NCBI RefSeq assembly: GCF_010384365.1
Contig: NZ_CP048397.1
Location: 4,836,001-4,900,000, forward strand
DNA from: Streptomyces sp. S4.7
GTDB lineage: Bacteria > Actinomycetota > Actinomycetes > Streptomycetales > Streptomycetaceae
DNA length: 64,000 bases
Direction: 5' to 3'
Under the pieces are notes generated by a model that was not told the origin of the DNA, made no database searches, and saw only the letters and a program-made list of their open reading frames with translations. Made by a program: the position numbers and the translations under genes. Positions 24,602 to 33,287 of this stretch are shown here, piece after piece (the stretch's first letter is position 1; each line of letters begins with the position of its first letter).

Positions 24602-25015
24602 TTAGGTGCAGCCGAGGGCGCCTGCGCCCGACCGGCCGCTGTGAACAGTACTTCCGGTTGGTGCCAGAACATCGACCCACGTCTCGTAGACGGAGCAGCT
24701 TATGTTGATGCTTGCTGCGTGAGACCCGGCCGTGATGGTTTTACAGCTCTTGGCGCCGACGATGGGCGGGCCCACCGGGTGGTGAATCAGCAAGCTGACG
24801 CACAAGCGTGTGCCGATTGCGTTCGGCCCATGATGCACGCCTTCCGCAATGATCTTGCTGCTGGTCTCCCGGGGGTACTTCGCCTCGGCGTATGCCTGAA
24901 TTGATACGTCGCCGGCCGCCGGAGCGGCCTGGGCGCCCGCACTGCTCACCATGCCGAGAACCGCCGTTGCTCCCAGGACAGCTGAAAGGCGCTTGAATCC
25001 AGTTCTCTTGCTCAT
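24602..25015 (-). CDS. Small secreted protein in the foreign segment
   Basis: A 137-residue precursor with a clear signal peptide (MSKRTGFKRLSAVLGATAVL then GMVSSAGAQAAPAA). The mature part is about 105 residues with four cysteines (TRLCVSLL, AKSCKTI, ISCSVYETW and GALGCT), enough for two disulfides, and no domain I recognise. GAGGGAGATC precedes the ATG. Codon use is less G/C-biased than in neighbours, consistent with the segment being acquired. It points away from the permease and has its own terminator, so it is transcribed alone. Confidence 0.75.
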   Translation of the reverse strand: MSKRTGFKRLSAVLGATAVLGMVSSAGAQAAPAAGDVSIQAYAEAKYPRETSSKIIAEGVHHGPNAIGTRLCVSLLIHHPVGPPIVGAKSCKTITAGSHAASINISCSVYETWVDVLAPTGSTVHSGRSGAGALGCT

Positions 25016-25337
25016 GAATGATCTCCCTCGGTCGCCATGGTCGTTCTCTGGACAGGCGCGACACTGATACGGAGGGTAGTGGGATGCAACTTTACGGTTA
25101 GGTGATTTGAGTCACGCGCCCCCTGCTTGTGCGGGCTGTCCTTCCAGGAGGCACAGGTGACAGCAGGGCAACCGCCGAACGCTGAAGTGGAGGCGATTCG
25201 ATGTGTATCGCGGGAGAAGGCACTGCCGCTCCCCCCCGCAGGGCTGGGCGCAAGAGCGACTTGCCGATTTTTGTTGATCGTGAATCCAACTCGCTGCGCA
25301 TCGGGCAGCGTCTGAGCGCAAGGAATGGGTACGCCGC
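25016..25337. other. Intergenic region inside the foreign segment
   Basis: 322 bases between the divergent secreted-protein gene and the intact permease. Contains GGAGGCACAGGTGAC (25147-25161), but no open frame with coding character follows it. No firm promoter is recognised. Confidence 0.4.
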
Positions 25338-26144
25338 ATGAGCGCCGCGACTGACTCTCTGGTCATCGCCCGAAGGAACCTGATTCGGATGACAAGGATT
25401 CCCGAGGTGGTCCTTTTCGGGATCATCCAGCCGATCATGTTCGTGGTCCTTTTCACGTACGTCTTCGGTGGCTCCATCCGCGTCGGCAACAGCACCAGCG
25501 CTGACGTGTACAAGAACTTCCTGATGGCGGGCATCTTCGCGCAGACCGTCACCTTCGCCACCGCCGGATCGGCCGCTGGGATCGCCGACGACATGCAGAA
25601 GGGCCTCGTCGACCGATTTCGCTCGCTCCCCATGGCCCGCGGTGCCGTCCTCACGGGCCGCACCGTGGCCGACCTCGTACAGACGGCCATCACGCTTCTG
25701 GTGCTGGCGATCGTCGCGCTGATTGTGGGCTGGCGCCCCGGCTTCGCGGAGCCGACCAACGTCGGCAAGATCCTGGCGGGCTTCGGCCTCCTACTCCTCC
25801 TTGGGTATGCGTTCACCTGGATTGGTGCGCTGATTGGTCTGTCCGTGCGGACCCCGGAGGCCGCGACGTCTGGCGGGATCATCTGGCTGTTCCCGGTCAC
25901 CTTCGTCTCGAACGCCTTCGTGGACTCCAGCCAGATGACGCCCTGGTTGCGGCACATCGCCGACTGGAATCCCTTCAGCGCGACGGTGCAGGCGGCCCGC
26001 CAGTTGTTCGGCGATCCCGGCGTGTCCCAGTCCGGCGCTTGGCCCATGCAGTACCCCGTATGGGCGACGCTCATCTACTCCGCGTTGATCGTCATCATCT
26101 TCCGCACCCTGGCGGTTCGTAAGTACCGTCGCGCGGCCGGTTGA
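25338..26144 (+). CDS. Intact DrrB-type ABC-2 permease (acquired copy)
   Basis: A 268-residue six-helix permease: MSAATDSLVIARRNLIRMTR, IPEVVLFGIIQPIMFVVLF (helix 1), NFLMAGIFAQTVTFATAGSA, RFRSLPMARGAVLTGRT (the coupling region of DrrB proteins), then helices LLVLAIVALIVGW, LLLLLGYAFTWIGALIGL and IIWLFPVTFVSNAFV, ending FRTLAVRKYRRAAG. It closely resembles the native permease piece at 26390-27022 (about 70% by eye), but its DNA is lower in G+C. It lacks an ATPase of its own in the segment and probably works with the ATP-binding protein at 23231-24292. Start ATG 25338; the ribosome site is weak. Confidence 0.88.
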   Translation: MSAATDSLVIARRNLIRMTRIPEVVLFGIIQPIMFVVLFTYVFGGSIRVGNSTSADVYKNFLMAGIFAQTVTFATAGSAAGIADDMQKGLVDRFRSLPMARGAVLTGRTVADLVQTAITLLVLAIVALIVGWRPGFAEPTNVGKILAGFGLLLLLGYAFTWIGALIGLSVRTPEAATSGGIIWLFPVTFVSNAFVDSSQMTPWLRHIADWNPFSATVQAARQLFGDPGVSQSGAWPMQYPVWATLIYSALIVIIFRTLAVRKYRRAAG

Positions 26145-26159
26145 TCACACCTCCGTGAG

Positions 26160-26195
26160 CAAGCCCCCCGCCTTCCATTGGGCGGCGGCTTTTTC
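26160..26195 (+). terminator. Terminator after the acquired permease
   Basis: AAGCCCCCCGCC, loop TTCCATT, GGGCGGCGGCTT followed by TTTTT-type tail (GGCTTTTTCG). It lies about 15 bases after the permease stop and is one of few terminators here with a real U tract. Confidence 0.75.
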
Positions 26196-26389
26196 GAGTG
26201 ACGAGGCATCGGCCCAGCGCGGCCTTGACCGCTTGGGTCGGTTGGCCATCAAGGAGTTTGGGGCGCTCCCACTTCGTTCGCGGGCTCATCGAGCCAGAGG
26301 GTGTGTGCCCCGTCCGTGTCGACACTCAGGCCGTAGCGGTCGACGCCGGGGCGGCCGGCGCTCACCCAGTGGGTGAGAAGGGGCAGGCC

Positions 26390-27022
26390 TACCGCGAGTT
26401 CCTGATGGCGGGCATCTTCGCGCAGACCGTCACCTTCGCCACGGCGGCGGGCGCCGGAATCGCCGACGACATGCACAAGGGGCTCATCGACCGGTTCCGC
26501 TCACTGCCCATGGCACGCGGCGCGGTCCTCACCGGACGTACGCTCGCCGACCTCGTACAGACCGCGCTGACACTCGTCGTCCTCGCTGTCGTCGCGCTGC
26601 TCATCGGCTGGCGCACGCACGAGAACATCGGCAGCGTTCTCGCCGGTTTCGCGCTGCTGTTCTTCCTCGGGTACGCGTTCTCCTGGATCGGCGCGCTGAT
26701 CGGGCTCATCGTCCGTACGCCGGAGGCCGCCACGTCCGGCGGGCTGATCTGGCTCTTCCCGCTGACGTTCATCTCCAACGCCTTCGTACCGGTCAACGGC
26801 ATGCCGGTGTTCCTTCAGCACGTCGCGGAGTGGAACCCCTTCAGTGCGACCGTGCGGGCGGCGCGTGAGCTGTTCGGCAACACGATCCCGGGCCGCGAGG
26901 CCTCGGTGACCGGGGCGTGGCCGATGGAGCACCCGATCTGGGCGTCGCTGATCTGGTCGGTCCTGATCATCGTGGTCTTCCGCACCCTGGCCATACGGCG
27001 CTACCGCTCGGCCACGGCGTAG
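26390..27022 (+). pseudogene. 3' remnant of native DrrB-type ABC permease
   Basis: 211 codons from YREFLMAGIFAQTVTFATA to FRTLAIRRYRSATA, covering helices 2-6, with normal high G+C. It lacks the start, the first helix and about 45 residues found in whole permeases. The open frame reaches upstream into foreign sequence without a convincing start, so it is probably not made as a working permease. Together with 24289-24414 it would form one gene directly coupled to the ATP-binding gene. Confidence 0.85.
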
Positions 27023-27031
27023 CACTTCCTC

Positions 27032-27064
27032 GGCGCCGGACGGGCCACGAGCCCGTCCGGCGCC
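27032..27064. terminator. Bidirectional terminator between permease and greA
   Basis: GGCGCCGGACGGGC, loop CACGA, GCCCGTCCGGCGCC: perfect 14-bp stem, 9 bases after the permease stop and 6 bases before the greA stop. It carries the same CCGGACGGGC core as the dispersed repeats of the window. Confidence 0.88.
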
Positions 27065-27069
27065 GCCGC

Positions 27070-27567
27070 TCAGTCCTGATAGGGCTTCGCGGCCAGGATC
27101 TTCACCGAGGCCTTGTTGCCGTTCGGCAGCTCGTACTCCGCTTCCTCGCCGACCTTCTTGCCGTTCACGCCGACGCCGAGGGGCGACTGCGGCGAGTACG
27201 TCTCGATGTCGGTGCTCGCGTATTCACGCGAAGCCATCAGGAACGTCAGAGTGTCGTCCTCGTCGCCGTCGAACGCGATCGTCACGACCATGCCCGGCTC
27301 CACGATCCCGTCGTCCGCCGGAGCCTCGCCCACCTTGGCGTTCTGCAGGAGCTGGGTCAGCTGGCGCACCCGCAGCTCCTGCTTACCCTGCTCCTCCTTG
27401 GCCGCGTGGTACCCGCCGTTCTCCTTCAGGTCCCCCTCCTCGCGGGCGGCCTCGATCTTCTGGGCGATCTCGACGCGCGCGGGACCAGACAGGTATTCCA
27501 GCTCGGCCTTGAGCTGGTTGTACGACGCCTGGGTGAGCCAGGTGACGTTCTCGCTGGTCTGGGTCAC
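27070..27567 (-). CDS. greA: Transcription elongation factor GreA
   Basis: A 165-residue GreA. The N-terminal coiled coil is NVTWLTQASYNQLKAELEYL, then GPARVEIAQKIEAAREEGDLKENGGYHAAKEEQG; the acidic tip residues for RNA cleavage are in EEGDLKENGGYH. The C-terminal FKBP-like domain follows (SPQSPLGVGVNGKKVGEEAE). It rescues backtracked RNA polymerase. The GTG start at 27567 has GAGGAGC upstream; an in-frame upstream extension to 27597 is rejected because of that site. Confidence 0.94.
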   Translation of the reverse strand: MTQTSENVTWLTQASYNQLKAELEYLSGPARVEIAQKIEAAREEGDLKENGGYHAAKEEQGKQELRVRQLTQLLQNAKVGEAPADDGIVEPGMVVTIAFDGDEDDTLTFLMASREYASTDIETYSPQSPLGVGVNGKKVGEEAEYELPNGNKASVKILAAKPYQD

Positions 27568-27785
27568 AGGTGCTCCTCGTAGGTACTGGGAATACAAAGC
27601 AACGCCCTACCCAGAAGGATTGTGCCTTCTCGGGTGGGCGAAACCACGAGCCTAACAATTCCGCGACGCGAGAGCAGGACGAAAGGCATCAGAATCACAT
27701 CAACGCAGGTCAGCGGGGTGAACCTGGGCGAAAGTCGGGGAGGGTCAGACCCGGATCCGGGCGGCCGGGACGTGGACCACGCCTG

Positions 27786-28196
27786 TCAGCTGCCGTCCGC
27801 CGTACACCCGACGAGCTCCGCGCTCGTCGCGCTCAGGGTCGTACGGACAGTGACGACCTCGTCGATCCGGGTCCCGGGACCCTCGAAACGGACGTCCTTG
27901 CGGCCCACCTCGGCGCCGTCCTCGGCCCGCGAACGCAGGGTGCACACGCCGGCCGCGTCCCGGTCCTTGCGGACTTCGAGATGCACCTCGACGGAGGTGT
28001 CCGATACCCGCTTGAATTTGATGAGCTCGCCCGAGACACTCTGGCCTGCCACATAGTCGTAACCGAACCACCCGACGAGCGCGAGCAGGCCGACGCCGAG
28101 CACCGAGCCGACGATCTTGAGCTTGCGGTCCGCGTGCTCGTCCGACGAGCGACCGTAACGGTCCTCCGGAAGAACCGGTGTGCGTACCGCGGTCAT
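27786..28196 (-). CDS. DUF4307 membrane-anchored protein
   Basis: A 136-residue protein with an N-terminal cytoplasmic head (LPEDRYGRSSDEHADRKLKI), one transmembrane helix (IVGSVLGVGLLALVGWFGYD), and an outer domain with two cysteines (AAGVCTLRS and ELVGCTADG). This layout fits the DUF4307 family commonly found next to mca in actinobacteria. It is divergent from mca, starting 85 bases away. GGAGGGGAACG precedes the ATG. Function is unknown; the neighbour suggests a link to thiol or envelope stress. Confidence 0.8.
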   Translation of the reverse strand: MTAVRTPVLPEDRYGRSSDEHADRKLKIVGSVLGVGLLALVGWFGYDYVAGQSVSGELIKFKRVSDTSVEVHLEVRKDRDAAGVCTLRSRAEDGAEVGRKDVRFEGPGTRIDEVVTVRTTLSATSAELVGCTADGS

Positions 28197-28280
28197 GATC
28201 GTTCCCCTCCGGAATTTTCCGTGCCTCGATTCCGTCACTATAGAAGCCGCCCGATGCGACAAATCACTGAGGACCGAGTC

Positions 28281-29162
28281 TTGACTGACCAGCTGCGTTT
28301 GATGGCCGTGCACGCCCACCCCGACGACGAGTCGAGCAAGGGCGCGGCCACCATGGCCAAGTACGTATCCGAGGGGGTGGACGTGCTGGTCGTTACCTGC
28401 ACCGGAGGCGAGCGCGGCTCCGTCCTCAACCCCAGACTCCAGGGTGACTCCTACATCGAGGAGCACATCCACGAGGTGCGCAAGAAGGAGATGGACGAGG
28501 CCCGGGAGATCCTCGGCGTCCGTCAGTCCTGGCTCGGTTACGTCGACTCGGGCCTGCCCGAGGGCGACCCGCTGCCGCCGCTCCCCGAGGGCTGCTTCGC
28601 ACTGGAGGACGTCGACGAGGCGGCCGGCCGCCTCGTGCGGATGATCCGCGAGCAGAAGCCGCACGTCGTCACGACGTACGACGAGAACGGTGGATACCCG
28701 CACCCCGACCACATCATGACCCACAAGATCTCGATGGTGGCCTTCGAGTCGGCGGCGGACGCGGAGAAGTACCCCGAGGCGGAGTTCGGGCCGGTCTGGC
28801 AGCCGCAGAAGCTCTACTTCAACCAGGGCTTCAACCGTCCCCGCACGGTCGCGCTGCACGAGGCGCTGCTGGCACGCGGGCTCGAATCCCCGTACGGCGA
28901 CTGGCTGGAGCGGTGGAAGGAGTTCGCGCGCGTGGAGCGGACGCTGACCACGCACGTGCCGTGCGCCGACTTCTACGAGATCCGCGACAAGGCGCTCGTC
29001 GCACACGCCACGCAGATCGACCCGGACGGCGGCTGGTTCCGCGTTCCGATGGACGTCCAGCGGGAGGTCTGGCCGACCGAGGAGTACGAGCTGGCGAAGT
29101 CGCTCGTGGACACCTCCCTCCCCGAGAGCGACCTCTTCGCGGGCATCCGCGACAATGCCTGA
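28281..29162 (+). CDS. mca: Mycothiol S-conjugate amidase
   Basis: A 293-residue LmbE/PIG-L zinc amidase. MAVHAHPDDESSKGAATMAK carries the H-P-D-D metal motif, YPHPDHIMTHKI the second His, and LEDVDEAAGRLVRMIREQKP the family helix. NQGFNRPRTVALHEALLARG and the TTHVPCADFYEIRDKALVAH region are characteristic of Mca rather than MshB. It cleaves mycothiol-toxin conjugates so that the mercapturic acid is exported. The TTG at 28281 after GAGGACCGAG gives the usual 293-residue length; ATG at 28254 is in frame upstream. Confidence 0.93.
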   Translation: MTDQLRLMAVHAHPDDESSKGAATMAKYVSEGVDVLVVTCTGGERGSVLNPRLQGDSYIEEHIHEVRKKEMDEAREILGVRQSWLGYVDSGLPEGDPLPPLPEGCFALEDVDEAAGRLVRMIREQKPHVVTTYDENGGYPHPDHIMTHKISMVAFESAADAEKYPEAEFGPVWQPQKLYFNQGFNRPRTVALHEALLARGLESPYGDWLERWKEFARVERTLTTHVPCADFYEIRDKALVAHATQIDPDGGWFRVPMDVQREVWPTEEYELAKSLVDTSLPESDLFAGIRDNA

Positions 29163-29391
29163 TATGTATGCGACCCAGGCAGTGACGCAGCTCGTCCCGC
29201 TCGCGAAGGAGCTGGACGAGAACAAGGTGACGCCCGGCGTCCTCGGCTTCATCGTCTTCGCCGTGATGGCGAGCGCGGTGTGGCTCCTGATGAAGTCGAT
29301 GAACCGCCACATGGGCAAGGTCGACTTCGAGGAGACGCCGGAGGACGGGACGAAGGCGCCCGCGGCGCCAGTGGGCGACCCGACGCCTTAA
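29155..29391 (+). CDS. Small membrane protein coupled to mca
   Basis: A 78-residue protein with one central helix (GVLGFIVFAVMASAVWLLMK), a basic turn (SMNRHMGKVD) and an acidic/Pro-rich tail. Its ATG overlaps the mca stop by eight bases, so it is translated with mca. No known domain. ATG 29164 is an alternative start. The pairing with mca is one I remember from other Streptomyces. Confidence 0.8.
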   Translation: MPDMYATQAVTQLVPLAKELDENKVTPGVLGFIVFAVMASAVWLLMKSMNRHMGKVDFEETPEDGTKAPAAPVGDPTP

Positions 29392-29724
29392 CACCGACGA
29401 CCCGCCCCCCTCCACCCGCCGACGGCCCTTCAAGGCGCGCGGTCAGCGGGAGCGCCGGGCTTCCCCGCGCGGTGCGCCCGGGTGGGGCGGCGCGTGAGCG
29501 ATTCCAGCGGTGACCCGGTCGCCGCTGGAACGCCGGTCCCGGCCGGCAGGGGACCGGACGGGCGGGACCGGCTGCCCGATGGGCCACCGACCGCCGCCGC
29601 GCGGTGCCGCGTGTCCGTCGCCGGGGCGATCGGGCGGTCCCTGAGCGTTTCCGGCGCGATGGCGGTTGTCTCCGGCGGGCCCGCGGCGGGGCGCCCGGAC
29701 GTCCCGCCGGCCGACGGTGGTCGG
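29392..29724. other. Intergenic region without recognised gene
   Basis: 333 bases of very G/C-rich sequence between convergent genes. Open frames exist but show only low-complexity Gly/Pro/Arg/Ala content and no homology I recognise. Confidence 0.4.
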
Positions 29725-32700
29725 TCAGGCGCCGACCTGTTCCACCGGGACGCCCATCACCTCGCGGGCGTGGCGGTTCGGGACCATGCCGAGGCGCCAG
29801 GCCTGCCAGCCGTCCTCCAGCGTGACGCCGCGCTCCAGCATCACCGCGAACGTCTCCGCGCACTCCTCCAGCTTGCCGTCGCGCGTCGCGTGCCGCGCCG
29901 CCGTCAGTTCGGCCAGTTCCTGCTCCGCCACCACCGATCCGACCTCGACGCCGCCCGCCGAGCCGTACGGCAGCAGCGTGCAGCGCAGGAAGCGGGCCCA
30001 GTCGGCGCCGCGGTGGTCGCCGTACGAGGTGAACAGCGCCGTCGCCTCGTCGCACAGAGCCAGCGCCTGGACCGCCTTGCTGTTGCCCGCGTCCACGATC
30101 GCGAGCTCCAGACACGTCCACGCCTCGCCGTGCGCGACACCGATCCGGCGGAAGTCCGCGCGGGCGTCGACCAGCAGCTGCCGGGCGAAGCCGGAGTTAC
30201 GGAGATTGCCGGTCTGCGCCGCCCGCTGGTCGCGGGTGACCCGGCCCGAGTGGTGCCGGGCGCAGGCCAGCCCGTACACGTCGCGCATCCGGGAGAACAT
30301 CGAGCGTGCCCGCTCCAGTTCGCGTACCGCCTGCGCCGCGTCGCCGCACTCCTCCAGCGCCTGGCCCAGGTAGTACAGCGTCCACGCCTCGCCGCGCGCG
30401 TCCTCGTTGTCCCGGTGCCTGGCCAGCGCCTGGCGGAACTGGTCCGCCGCCGACTCCGGTTCGTTGTCCACCAGCCGGGCCCGCGCCAGCTGCGTCAGCG
30501 CCCACGCCTCGCCGCGGCCGTCACGCGTGCGGCCGTACAGGTCCAGCGCCTGGCCCAACTCCGCCTCGGCGAGCGGGACATCGCCCAGCCGCAGACACAC
30601 CTGCCCGAGCTGGAAATGCGTCCACGCCTCACCGTGCAGCGACTCGCCCTCGCGGTGCAGGACCAGCGCCGTCGACAGCAGTGCGACCGCCTCGTTGAGA
30701 TTCGCCCGGTCACGTTCCACCGCGGCCAGCGCGTGCAGCGTCCACGCGCGGTCGGCCCCGAGCCGGGCCGGGGCCTGGAGGTCGAGCGCCTCGCGCAGCT
30801 TCGCCGACGCCTCCGTCAGATTGCCCTGGTGGTGCAGCGTGATGCCGAGCGAACAGAGCGCGCGGGCCACACCCGCGTCGTGATGCGCCTCCCGGTAGAG
30901 GTCGACCACCGACGTCAGGGTCGTGCGCGCCTTGTCCAGCTCGCCGAGCTGCCGGGCCGCGATACCCGTACGCCACTGCACGGAACGGGCCAGCAGCCCC
31001 TGGTCGACGGCCTGCGTCAACTCGCTGATCTCACCGAGCCGGTAGAGGTCCCCGCGCAGCAGGCAGTAGTCGCAGAGCGCGCCCAGCAGGGCCAGTACCG
31101 CAGCCTGGTCGACACCCTCCGCGTGCCGCAGCGCCGCGGTGATGAAGCTCGACTCGTCGTCCAGCCAGCGCAGCGCGGCGTCGAGCGAGGCGAAGCCGTG
31201 ACCGCCGAACTGGTCGGCGCGCGTGGACGTCTTGCCGTCGACCAGCCGGATCACCGAGTCGGCGAGCTCCGAGTAGTTCTTGATGAGCCGTTCCTGCGCG
31301 GCCGTGCGGTCCGCGGCCTCCTCCTCGTCCAGCAGCCGGGCGAGCGCGAAGTTCCGTACGACGTCGTGGAGCCGGTAGCGGCTGGCCCGTACGTGGTCGA
31401 TCAGGCCCGCGCGGGACAGCACCGTCAGCAGCCGCTCGGCCTCCTGCTCGTCGGTGGCCAGCAGCGCGGCGGCGGCAGCGGCGCCGAGCGACGCCCTTCC
31501 CGCCAGCGCGAGCCGCCGCAGCAGCCTGCGCCCCTGGTCGCTCTGGTCGGTGTGGCGCAGCCACAGCGCCCGTTCGGCCGGGTCGACCGGGCCGTACGCC
31601 TCCAGATCCGTGGCCAGCTGGTGCGACGTACGCGAACCGAGCGACGAGCCCGCGACACGCAGAGCCAGCGGCAGACCGCCGCACAGCTCGCCGATCCTGT
31701 CGATGGCCTGGGCGTCGTAGGGTCCGCCCACCGGCTCCTCGCCGGCGGCGCGCAGCAACTCCTCGCAGCCCGCGCCGTCCAGGGCCTCCACCGGCAACTG
31801 GTGCACCCACGCCGGGGTGTCCGCCGGCAGCTCGACGGGCTGACGGGACGTCACCAGCACCAGACTGTCGGAGCGTTCGGGCACCAGCGTGCGGATCTGC
31901 TCCGCGTCGGAGGCGTCGTCGAGCACGATCGTCACCGGCAGACCGGTCAGATGCTGGTGGTACAGCTCGCTCAGCCGCCGCACCTGCTGCTCGGGCGACG
32001 ACCGCTCACGGAACAGCAGTTGCTCGCGGGGCGCGCCCAGCCGGTTCAGCAGATGGAGCAGCGCGTCCCGCGTCGACAGCGGCGCCTCGCCCGCGTCCCC
32101 GCCCCGCAGGTCCACCACGCACGCCCCGCGGAACTGGTCCCTCAACTGGTGTGTCGCCCGTACGGCGAGCGTGGTCCGGCCGGACCCCGGCGCGCCGTAC
32201 AGCACGACGACCGTCGGCTTCGTCTCCGTCGACGCGCGCGCCGCGTGCACCCAGCGCGCGATCTGCCCGATCGCCTCGCGACGGCCCGCGAACGGGCCGT
32301 CGGACTGCGGGAGATGACCGAAGGACTGCTCCAGCACACTGCGCCTGCGGGCGGCGGCACTGCGGTCGGCGCCGCGCAACTGCGGGACCACGGTGGGCTT
32401 CTTGGTCGTACGCCGCGTCGCCTGGGTCAGTACCCGCTGCTGATCCAGGTACGGGCGGATGCCCCGTACCTCCAGGGCCGTCAGCCACTGGAGCCTCAAC
32501 TGCTCGACGTCGCCCGGCTGTCCGGCCGCTCCGCCGCGTCCCGCCGGGTGGCCGTTGGAGGCCACCTTCGCCACGGCCGTCGCCCCGCCGACGACGCCGA
32601 CGATCACGCCCGTGCCGACGGCCGTCTCCGCGCCCGTACCCAGAGCGACGTCCGCGACGACCGCCGACGCGGCGGCGACGACCGCCACCAGGGCGGGAGT

Positions 32701-32937
32701 TCCGAGCGCGCCCCTGCCGAACCGCTCCGACATCGGCCGCCGCGCGGCCTCCGCCTCGTCCGACGCCGCCTCGTACAGCGCGTACTCGTCGGCGGCGGAC
32801 TCCGCGATCGCCTCCAACGCGCCCCGCCCGCGCGTCAGTAGGACATTGCCGTCGATCCGTCCGCCGGAGCGCCGCACCTCTTCCTCGACGGCGCGTACCA
32901 ACAGCTTCTCCGCCTCGGTCCGATGGCTGTCCCGCAT
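29725..32937 (-). CDS. STAND/NB-ARC ATPase with C-terminal TPR array
   Basis: A 1070-residue signalling protein. N-terminal ~65 residues are acidic-helical, then two hydrophobic stretches (PALVAVVAAASAVVADVALG; GTGVIVGVVGGATAVAKV). An NB-ARC domain covers about residues 215-560, with P-loop VVLYGAPGSGRTTLAVRATH (Arg in place of the usual Lys of GxxxxGK[ST]), Walker B LPVTIVLDDASDAEQ, CGGLPLALRVAGSSLG (GLPL motif) and a winged-helix end YRLHDVVRNFAL. The remaining ~500 residues are TPRs of about 40 residues with a recurring GEAW(T/A) word. There is no N-terminal SARP/HTH domain. These proteins act as regulators or invader sensors. ATG 32937 follows GGAGGGGG; ATG 32943 is too close to it. Confidence 0.85.
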   Translation of the reverse strand: MRDSHRTEAEKLLVRAVEEEVRRSGGRIDGNVLLTRGRGALEAIAESAADEYALYEAASDEAEAARRPMSERFGRGALGTPALVAVVAAASAVVADVALGTGAETAVGTGVIVGVVGGATAVAKVASNGHPAGRGGAAGQPGDVEQLRLQWLTALEVRGIRPYLDQQRVLTQATRRTTKKPTVVPQLRGADRSAAARRRSVLEQSFGHLPQSDGPFAGRREAIGQIARWVHAARASTETKPTVVVLYGAPGSGRTTLAVRATHQLRDQFRGACVVDLRGGDAGEAPLSTRDALLHLLNRLGAPREQLLFRERSSPEQQVRRLSELYHQHLTGLPVTIVLDDASDAEQIRTLVPERSDSLVLVTSRQPVELPADTPAWVHQLPVEALDGAGCEELLRAAGEEPVGGPYDAQAIDRIGELCGGLPLALRVAGSSLGSRTSHQLATDLEAYGPVDPAERALWLRHTDQSDQGRRLLRRLALAGRASLGAAAAAALLATDEQEAERLLTVLSRAGLIDHVRASRYRLHDVVRNFALARLLDEEEAADRTAAQERLIKNYSELADSVIRLVDGKTSTRADQFGGHGFASLDAALRWLDDESSFITAALRHAEGVDQAAVLALLGALCDYCLLRGDLYRLGEISELTQAVDQGLLARSVQWRTGIAARQLGELDKARTTLTSVVDLYREAHHDAGVARALCSLGITLHHQGNLTEASAKLREALDLQAPARLGADRAWTLHALAAVERDRANLNEAVALLSTALVLHREGESLHGEAWTHFQLGQVCLRLGDVPLAEAELGQALDLYGRTRDGRGEAWALTQLARARLVDNEPESAADQFRQALARHRDNEDARGEAWTLYYLGQALEECGDAAQAVRELERARSMFSRMRDVYGLACARHHSGRVTRDQRAAQTGNLRNSGFARQLLVDARADFRRIGVAHGEAWTCLELAIVDAGNSKAVQALALCDEATALFTSYGDHRGADWARFLRCTLLPYGSAGGVEVGSVVAEQELAELTAARHATRDGKLEECAETFAVMLERGVTLEDGWQAWRLGMVPNRHAREVMGVPVEQVGA

Positions 32938-33287
32938 ATGCATCCCCCTCCGAGAGCATCCGGTGCATTGACCTGCCCCGGGCCCGTCCTGCGATCCGGC
33001 CCCGCGCCAGTGTCCTGCGCGAGACCCGCGAGCGCGAGGCGGCCGGCCGGGCCCGCGGCGGCCGATGTCGCCGGTCCGGAGCCGGGTGCCTGCGCGCGTA
33101 TCCGGTGCGTACGTGTGCCCGTACTTCGGCGTACGGGTGCCTGTACGTCTTGCCCGCGCGGCGCCCGTGTTACGCCCGCGGCGGAAAGAGCCCGGTCAGG
33201 GGCGCCGGCGCGTGGCCCGCGGCAGGGACCCCGGCTTACGCTCGGGACGGCGGGTGTCGTGCCGGTCCACAGCTGACGGAGGAATCC
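32938..33287. other. Intergenic region between divergent STAND and popR-like genes
   Basis: 350 bases with no coding signal. It should contain two divergent promoters, but I could not assign boxes. The only clear element is the GGAGGAAT ribosome site before the regulator start. Confidence 0.4.

Larger units (their letters stand above)
24415..26389. mobile_element. Foreign ~2 kb segment splitting the permease gene
   Basis: Between the two native permease pieces. G+C is visibly lower: I count 34/60 in 24421-24480, 33/60 in 24661-24720 and 31/60 in 25381-25440, against 41/60 in the native piece at 26521-26580. It holds a secreted-protein gene (minus strand), an intact DrrB-type permease (plus strand), two hairpin terminators and unassigned remnants. 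No transposase, long terminal repeats or target duplication are visible. About 45 codons of the native permease are missing, so this is a replacement-type event rather than a clean insertion. Confidence 0.75.

Noticed and set aside
24475..26368. 13-base inverted match near the ends of the foreign segment
   Set aside because: Too short and not at the exact borders to be called terminal repeats; could be chance.
26095..26476. Two short minus-strand frames in the foreign segment, one containing HWVSAGRPGVDRYGLSVDT
   Set aside because: Protein-like, but they overlap the permease pieces, have no start signal and no family I can name; kept only as possible remnants.
29482..32841. A 1119-codon plus-strand frame
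   Set aside because: It is the antisense of the STAND/TPR gene; Arg/Gly/Pro/Val-rich words, no motif, typical of the shadow frame in high-GC DNA.
29725..32937. AfsR/SARP pathway regulator
   Set aside because: It has the NB-ARC and TPR parts but lacks the N-terminal winged-helix/BTAD domains of AfsR.
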